Shown here: one piece after another, positions 59,701 to 64,000 of the stretch
Layout of the letters: every line of letters begins with the position of its first letter
Numbering within the stretch: the stretch's first letter is position 1
Assembly: GCA_943737045.1 (NCBI GenBank)
Contig: CALSFV010000096.1
Coordinates: 186,001 to 250,000 of the forward strand
Source: Parapristionchus giblindavisi
Taxonomy: Eukaryota > Nematoda > Chromadorea > Rhabditida > Diplogasteridae
DNA: 64,000 nt
Direction: 5' to 3'
The notes under the pieces: model-generated
What the model was told of the DNA's origin: nothing
The model's database searches: none
What the model saw: only the letters and a program-made list of their open reading frames with translations
Program-made: the position numbers and the translations under genes

Positions 59701-60231
59701 TACGAGCTGGCAAAATGAAATTGTAGTTTGTAGTTTTTGGAATCGTGAACTGACTTTTCCAGAAACGAAAATAAATGTTCCAAGCATCAAAGTACATTCT
59801 TTTCATTATTTTTCGATCGAAATTTGATCTAGATGTCATATTCAAAGAAAAATAAGCAGCGAAAAAAACATTCGCACCACAAAAAGCGAATATTGCGATG
59901 TGATTGTTAAAACAACAATCTTTTACAAACTGATTGTTGATTTTACAAATAGATTGTAAAATGGGGCGGAATTTGTTTCGCGTACGATATCTATTCAATT
60001 CAATTATAGACTATGTTTGTTCACTTCGAGATGATACAGGATCATTCATAGAAGGAATCGAAGATAAACCAAGGTAATCAATCTATTTATTAATAATCTT
60101 TAATATATTATATATTAAGATTTGGATGGGATTCCAAAGTGAATTCATGTGTTCGATTCTCTTATTATGGTGCCAATGGAAACTATAATAACTTTCCTAA
60201 TTTCTATTCATGTATAAGATACTGTCAATAG
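56747..60231 (+). CDS. Secreted Kunitz-lustrin-Kunitz protein
   Basis: 195 residues in 6 exons: 56747-56798, 56849-56929, 57139-57303, 57347-57460, 60010-60073, 60120-60231; phases agree. Signal peptide MFLILLFVSSLSLSFA. Kunitz domain 1 has all six Cys: CSLSRDSGVPCNEG, FYFDPRSKVCQPF, YKGCGGNSNRF and DECISTC; the residue after the second Cys (P1) is Asn, not Lys/Arg, so trypsin inhibition is unlikely. A Ser/Thr linker follows, then a lustrin-type Cys-rich repeat (DKCGSNYLI...CHGGRCPPSHTC...CC). Kunitz domain 2 (DYVCSLRDDTGSF, FGWDSKVNSCVRFSYYGANG, FYSCIRYCQ) keeps only the C1-C6 and C3-C5 pairs. Such multi-domain proteins are common in nematode cuticle and matrix. Intron 4 holds a 2.5-kb element and intron 2 a small palindrome. 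Exon-to-exon phase fits across the big intron, so the gene is probably intact. Confidence 0.8.
56942..57091. repeat. Palindromic insert in the Kunitz gene intron 2
   Basis: GGCACTAGGTCGAATGAGAA with CCG pairs exactly with CGG and TTCTCATTCGACCTAGTGCC at the other end, and TGGATGATAACCATTTGCAT pairs with ATGCAAATGGTTATCATCCA in the middle. It is 150 bp, non-coding, MITE-like. Confidence 0.75.
57522..59987. mobile_element. 2.5-kb element with ~680-bp terminal inverted repeats
   Basis: 57522-58200 is the near-perfect inverted copy of 59310-59987 (ends TCGTACGCGAAACAAATTCC), and both ends abut TA. The 1.1-kb centre has no transposase; it includes reiterated GATTTGCCCA/GGGCAAAT units at 58865-59030 and a perfect hairpin at 59133-59205. 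Frames of 60-120 codons in the two arms mirror each other and look non-functional. It lies in intron 4 of the Kunitz gene and appears to be a Tc1/mariner-class foldback. Confidence 0.85.
59133..59205. repeat. Perfect hairpin within the long-TIR element
   Basis: A 28-base arm (CGATGTATTTGTAGCTGAAG then GTGGA) is followed by a 12-base loop and its exact complement. It may be a small nested insertion. Confidence 0.75.
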
Positions 60232-60286
60232 AATTGAATAGTTAATGAAAGTAGTTTATGTACACAATGAATTATAATAAATGATT

Positions 60287-60525
60287 TTAATATCGTAAAT
60301 ACGATGGTACAAATCTCTTCGCACACGATGCAAGACTTCCATTGCCGAATGCCCACTGAAAAGGAATAGTTGATCTATGATCTTTGATCTTTGAACTTAC
60401 CCTGAGATCATCTGAAGGTTCAGTAGCGGATATGATTATAATGATAGAAAGGAAGATGAGTCTAAGAATGAGAATAATGAATAAAAGTGAAAGTAAATAG
60501 ATGATACATACATGAAAGTAGTCAT
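60287..60525 (-). CDS. Candidate secreted micropeptide (47 residues)
   Basis: Three exons, coding order 60525-60512, 60461-60401, 60355-60287, phases matching, with GTATGT and GTAAGT donors. The product has a signal-like N-terminus (MTTFILIFLSIIIIISA) and a short mature part with WAFGNGSLASC and KRFVPSYLRY; one Cys only. A Lys-Arg pair inside suggests possible prohormone cleavage giving FVPSYLRY, so a neuropeptide precursor is one option, but no known family is recognised. It is 55 bp downstream of, and opposite to, the Kunitz gene stop. Confidence 0.45.
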
Positions 60526-60712
60526 TCTTGAGAGTTGAGAAGTAATAGGAAATGAAAGAATCGGCTAGAGGTAATGAAAAGTGCCATGGGCAAACGAGTT
60601 AAAAGAGAAACAAAGGGGAAAAGTATCAATATATAGGTGTTGATCAATGTTTATTCATCAAATCTTATCGAATGACAATCAATATATACATAGACAATAC
60701 AAAATATTGTAT

Positions 60713-60937
60713 TTAATTAGGAATAATCATCTCACGAACGACATGTTCAATAGCTATCCACTAAATACATTAAATTTGTTTAATAAAATCAATAATAAGT
60801 TGACATACCGTATGAGGAAGTAAAACTGAATATGAAGATGCAATCATATAGAAGGTTAGAAGAAGAGTACTTAGCCTATTTACATATTAGTTAATGATGA
60901 TCATATATTCAAAAAAAAAGAGAATAATGACTCACAT
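60713..60937 (-). CDS. Candidate secreted micropeptide (38 residues) with split start codon
   Basis: Spliced exons 60937-60936, 60875-60809 and 60760-60713 read MLSTLLLTFYMIASSYS (signal-like), then VLLPHTWIAIEHVVREM and IIPN. The ATG would be formed as AT|G across a GTGAGT intron. An in-frame upstream ATG (near 61010) also exists. A TTTCAG at about 60976 could be a trans-splice acceptor placing the transcript start between the two ATGs. Exon order and W-initial last exon resemble the neighbour at 60287-60525. No family is recognised and the model is tentative. Confidence 0.35.
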
Positions 60938-61209
60938 GATTATGGCAGACGATCGATCTCCCAAGTTTCCTGAAACTTTTCTCTCTTCTTCCCCATTCCC
61001 TCCATCTCTAACCATCTCCTCTATTCTTGTCCTCTTTCACTATTCAAACATCCCTTCTAGTTCTTCTTTTGCTTTCAAACAATCTATTCATATTCATTTA
61101 TTTATCATTTTCATCATCAAGTACATACAGAGATGGAGACCAATACTACCAGTAACAAATTAAATATTAATAAATAATAGAGTATTAATATTATTTCGAT
61201 ATGACTTCT

Positions 61210-62916
61210 TTACATCATCTTCTCGTTATAGAAGATACTTCCATCTTTTCGTGTACAAGTATATACCTGTCAAATATAATATTAACTCAGTTCATTCACT
61301 TCGTTTAGTTCGTGGATATATGATGAATGAAATCTATTCTATTTACGGTGTTCTCTCCTATGATGTGTACTCTCACTGATATCACTCTTCTTATCAATCA
61401 TCAATTAAAGATGAGATATCTCTTGATATGGTCTACTTCCTCATTTACTTCTTAGTTCATTCATACCTTTCTTCCAATCTTCACTTTACTATCAATATTG
61501 ATAGTTACATTCTCATTTTTGTTAATCACACAATTGAGAATGACAACCGCGCCAGTTGATGTACATTTCTTTGTGAATTTATCCTCTGAGATCCATCTAA
61601 AAAGATCAAAGATTAAAGATCAAAGATCATTAATCGATCGATTAATTCTTACGTTTCCTCAGGTTTTCTCCATTGTCCTTCATGGTAACACTGTCTGGCA
61701 CCCAAAGGAGGAGATACCTTAATCAATGAATACTTATAGAGATACAGTATTCAAAATGAATACCGTAACAGGAGGTAGAGTGGTTAATTCTACGGGATGG
61801 AGCTGGTCGGACTCGAATCTTTGCTAAACAAAAGACATATCGTTTAGAGAATAAATAAATAGAATATTACCAGATCTCTTAGATAACCAGGAGGTAAAAT
61901 TCCAGGAGGTCCAGGAAGGAATGAAGGACGAGGTAGATCAGGAAGAGGTGCAGGAGGAATCAATACTTGAGGATTATTATCGATTCTCTAGATATTCAAG
62001 AAATTATTGATTGATTTAGAGTATAATAAACATACATTATCTATTTCAGTACTGGTAAGAGTGAGATCTCTTTCAAGAAGAACAGAACCATCTGATTGTT
62101 TGTTACAACTGCAATTAATTATTTATATGATAATGATGATAGATATTATGTACTTGTGTTTGATTCCATTAATAGTAGAAGAAGAACCAACTGCTATAGG
62201 GAATCCTGCATCAGTCAGACATTCAAGCACCTGAGACATCATTTTTTAAATCTTATTAAAAATTAAAATATGAGTAAGCACTCACCACTTGTTGTCCTTC
62301 GCTGCTACAAGTTTTACGGAAGTTACCATTTGCAATCCAAGTCTCTCCTAAATAAATATGTGAATTGGGATGGAAATGAAATCTTTAGATAAGTTTCAGA
62401 TTGTAAATTACTTTGATTCAATTTTTAATAGAGATAATGTTAGCATATTAACTTTCTACTAAACAATACCATAACACATATTATCTAGATTATATTATCA
62501 TCTTTACTTACCAATTTGATGACCTTCACAATTCTGAATAGGATCACGTCTTCTTCTGAATTCGACCGTTCCCGATGGAAGTCTAATACATTCAACAAGA
62601 AGTCCATTCTATATTATTGAATACTGTAGTCTATGATTACTGTATCAATACAGTACCTCATTCGCAGTTTCTCCTACAGATATATGTCTACCTTCATCTG
62701 TAATACAACCAATGATATCAGCATTCCAACTACGTTCAGAAATTGTACATCTCATATAGAAATTAGTATTCGATACCTAAATGATAGATTATGAAATAGT
62801 TAATGAATATTATTTACCCATGTCTCTCCATTGGTTCGTTTGAATCCATTATAATTACAAGTGAATACAAAAGGAATAAGAAGAGATAAGAAGATGAAGA
62901 ATGTAGACGACATCAT
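61210..62916 (-). CDS. Secreted Cys-rich protein with MIG-18-like (fibronectin type I-like) repeats
   Basis: 318 residues in 11 exons, coding order: 62916-62818, 62776-62657, 62608-62512, 62347-62286, 62230-62154, 62108-62036, 61987-61871, 61823-61764, 61717-61653, 61596-61467, 61266-61210; phases agree. Signal peptide MMSSTFFIFLSLLIPFVFT. Repeated modules follow of the type G-E-T-W/x-x-x-x-F-x-x-x-C ... C-x-x-x-G-x-x-I-x-V-G: NGETWVSNTNFYMRC, GCITDEGRHISVGET, GETWIANGNFRKTC, ECLTDAGFPIAVGSS, TWISEDKFTKKC, NCVINKNENVTI and VYTCTRKDG. A Pro-rich linker (LPGPPGILPPGYL) separates the third and fourth modules. This pattern matches the nematode MIG-18-type FN1-like domain of secreted matrix proteins. 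The exact paralogue is unknown. The ATG has a neighbouring second ATG; either could start. Confidence 0.75.
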
Positions 62917-63420
62917 ATGAATGAATGAAGTGAATGAATGAAATGAATGAAGTAGGGATGAACTCCCCCTCCATCTATCACTCAAGGTCGAGTTCAGATA
63001 AGTAAACCCCCTCTTTGCAGACTCCTTCAATTGTAAATGAATACTAGAGAAGAGATAAAATTGAATTGTAGTACGTGTTCCGACCATACAAAAAGATGAA
63101 ATCAACCGGAAGTCAAACCAATTTACAATTCATTCAAATGTTTATTTCATTTTTTATAAATTTAAATTAAACCATTTGTGTTAGGGTATAACATAAGGTG
63201 ATTGACCTATTTAAAAGGGAAGTAAAGAGAACGAAAAGGTAAAGGGAATGATGAAAGGAATGCTACTTTATCTCACCTACTTCCATCGTTTTATTATCAA
63301 CAAAGATAATAGAAACATCGTTTAGAATCATAAGCATTAAATTATCACAGTGCAAATCTTATTTTGTGGAAGAGAATAAACATAAGGAAGAGTTAAAAAT
63401 GTTTATCGGATGTATTGAAA
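62917..63420. other. Intergenic interval
   Basis: This 504-bp stretch lies between two same-strand genes and is AT-rich. It probably holds the promoter of the 318-residue gene and the 3' UTR of the next gene. Nothing else is recognised. Confidence 0.5.
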
Positions 63421-64000
63421 CTATCCCCTGGTTGGTTCATATGACTTATTTAGTTGAATTTGTCCATTTGGTAGTTGAACGCATCTAAATAATTATTAGG
63501 AAAAATAGACTCGATTATAATTGAGATCAATTCATAAGAAGTTATTGATTGGATTAGTATAATTGATTATTGATTACCTCGCAACATTTCCTCTAAAAGA
63601 GAACATTGCTCCTACTTTGACTTCTTGTCCATTATCCATTATACAATGAGTCTAAATTAATTTAATCAACAACTAAGATTAATATATAATGAATACAATC
63701 TTCGATTGTCCATTTGCCATACACGACATCTTGAACTTGTTATCGTTTGACTTATATGTTTGACCTTCAATCAATATTGATTTTATTGATCGTATATGAT
63801 ATGATCTACCCAATCCATATTGTCCACATACTCCTTGTGGTGTAACTTGTTTTATAATCTCATTTGTTCGTTCTACCGTAGCTCCTCCTCCTTCTTTAGC
63901 AATGCATCTGAATATATCGATTGATTCATATGAATATTATGATTAGAAGCATACGATAGAATGATTCCATTGACAGCTAACTTCGATCCAACCTTCACTA
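63421..64000 (-). CDS. Partial Cys-rich protein with MIG-18-like repeats (5' end beyond window)
   Basis: Five exons are visible in coding order: from beyond 64000 to 63955, 63907-63810, 63764-63697, 63651-63578, 63484-63421, with matching phases and a TAG stop. The modules read VKVGSKLAVNGIIL, SCIAKEGG, VCGQYGLGQTYKSNDNKF with KMSCMANGQ, HCIMDNGQEVKVGAMFSFRG and RCVQLPNG, ending EPTRG. The Gly/Cys spacing is the same as in the neighbouring gene at 61210-62916, so the two are probably tandem paralogues. The N-terminus and total length cannot be judged. Confidence 0.7.

Noticed and set aside
57511..59998. ORFs of 108-122 codons with near-identical sequence on opposite strands
   Set aside because: They are the two terminal inverted repeats of one transposon; no transposase motif or catalytic residues were found.

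Overview
The window looks like nematode nuclear DNA. It is AT-rich, genes are split into many small exons, and many introns are only about 44-60 nt with GT donors and TTTCAG, TAG or AAG acceptors. The gene content is nematode-like: a seven-transmembrane chemoreceptor of the Str/Srh type, a Ground-like (hedgehog-related) protein, a Kunitz plus lustrin-repeat protein and MIG-18-type cysteine-rich matrix proteins. Several genes have a TTTCAG/ATTCAG acceptor directly against the ATG, which fits spliced-leader trans-splicing. Genus and species cannot be fixed from the sequence. There are no rRNA genes, CRISPR arrays or prokaryotic operons. All gene models were spliced by hand from reading frames and splice sites.

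Layout. 1-2314: purine/pyrimidine microsatellites. 2315-11669 (+): a 20-exon aminergic-type GPCR with a very long third intracellular loop; intron 3 holds a 2-kb foldback transposon and intron 18 a hAT-type MITE. 12101-13711: another foldback. 14254-16974 (-): an 11-exon peptide-receptor-like GPCR. 17035-24500: no intact gene, but microsatellites, a nested hAT-type element holding a LINE 3' end with 163-165-bp flanking duplications, a dead mariner transposase containing its own MITE, and a Harbinger-like MITE. 24505-25744 (+): Ground-like protein. 27336-32282 (-): Fos/ATF3-type bZIP factor with a LINE in an intron and two possible upstream alternative first exons at 34337-34579 and 39782-39883. 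32283-45997: mostly microsatellites and short palindromes. 45998-46725 (+): 95-residue single-pass membrane protein. 47162-52892 (-): about 39-exon Thr-rich mucin-like secreted protein with a tandem exon array interrupted by a LINE. 53459-56400 (+): chemoreceptor carrying two TTAA-flanked, tRNA-like MITEs in one intron. 56747-60231 (+): Kunitz-lustrin-Kunitz protein carrying a 2.5-kb long-TIR element. 60287-64000 (-): two candidate secreted micropeptides followed by two MIG-18-like multi-domain proteins; the last gene runs off the window.

Themes. The genes are mainly neuronal/sensory receptors and secreted cuticle or extracellular-matrix proteins, plus one Fos-like regulator. They share no obvious pathway. 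Much of the intron and intergenic DNA is transposon-derived: TA-flanked foldbacks, hAT and TTAA MITEs, and non-LTR retrotransposon 3' ends. Two short motifs recur throughout: the hexamer GGGAGA and the heptamer GATCAAA.

The best candidates for something new are the aminergic GPCR that has lost its amine-binding aspartate, the mucin-like gene with its EYW and EPW aromatic modules and duplicated phase-0 exons, the TTAA-flanked MITEs with tRNA-like promoter boxes, and the micropeptide genes, one of which appears to have a start codon split by an intron.
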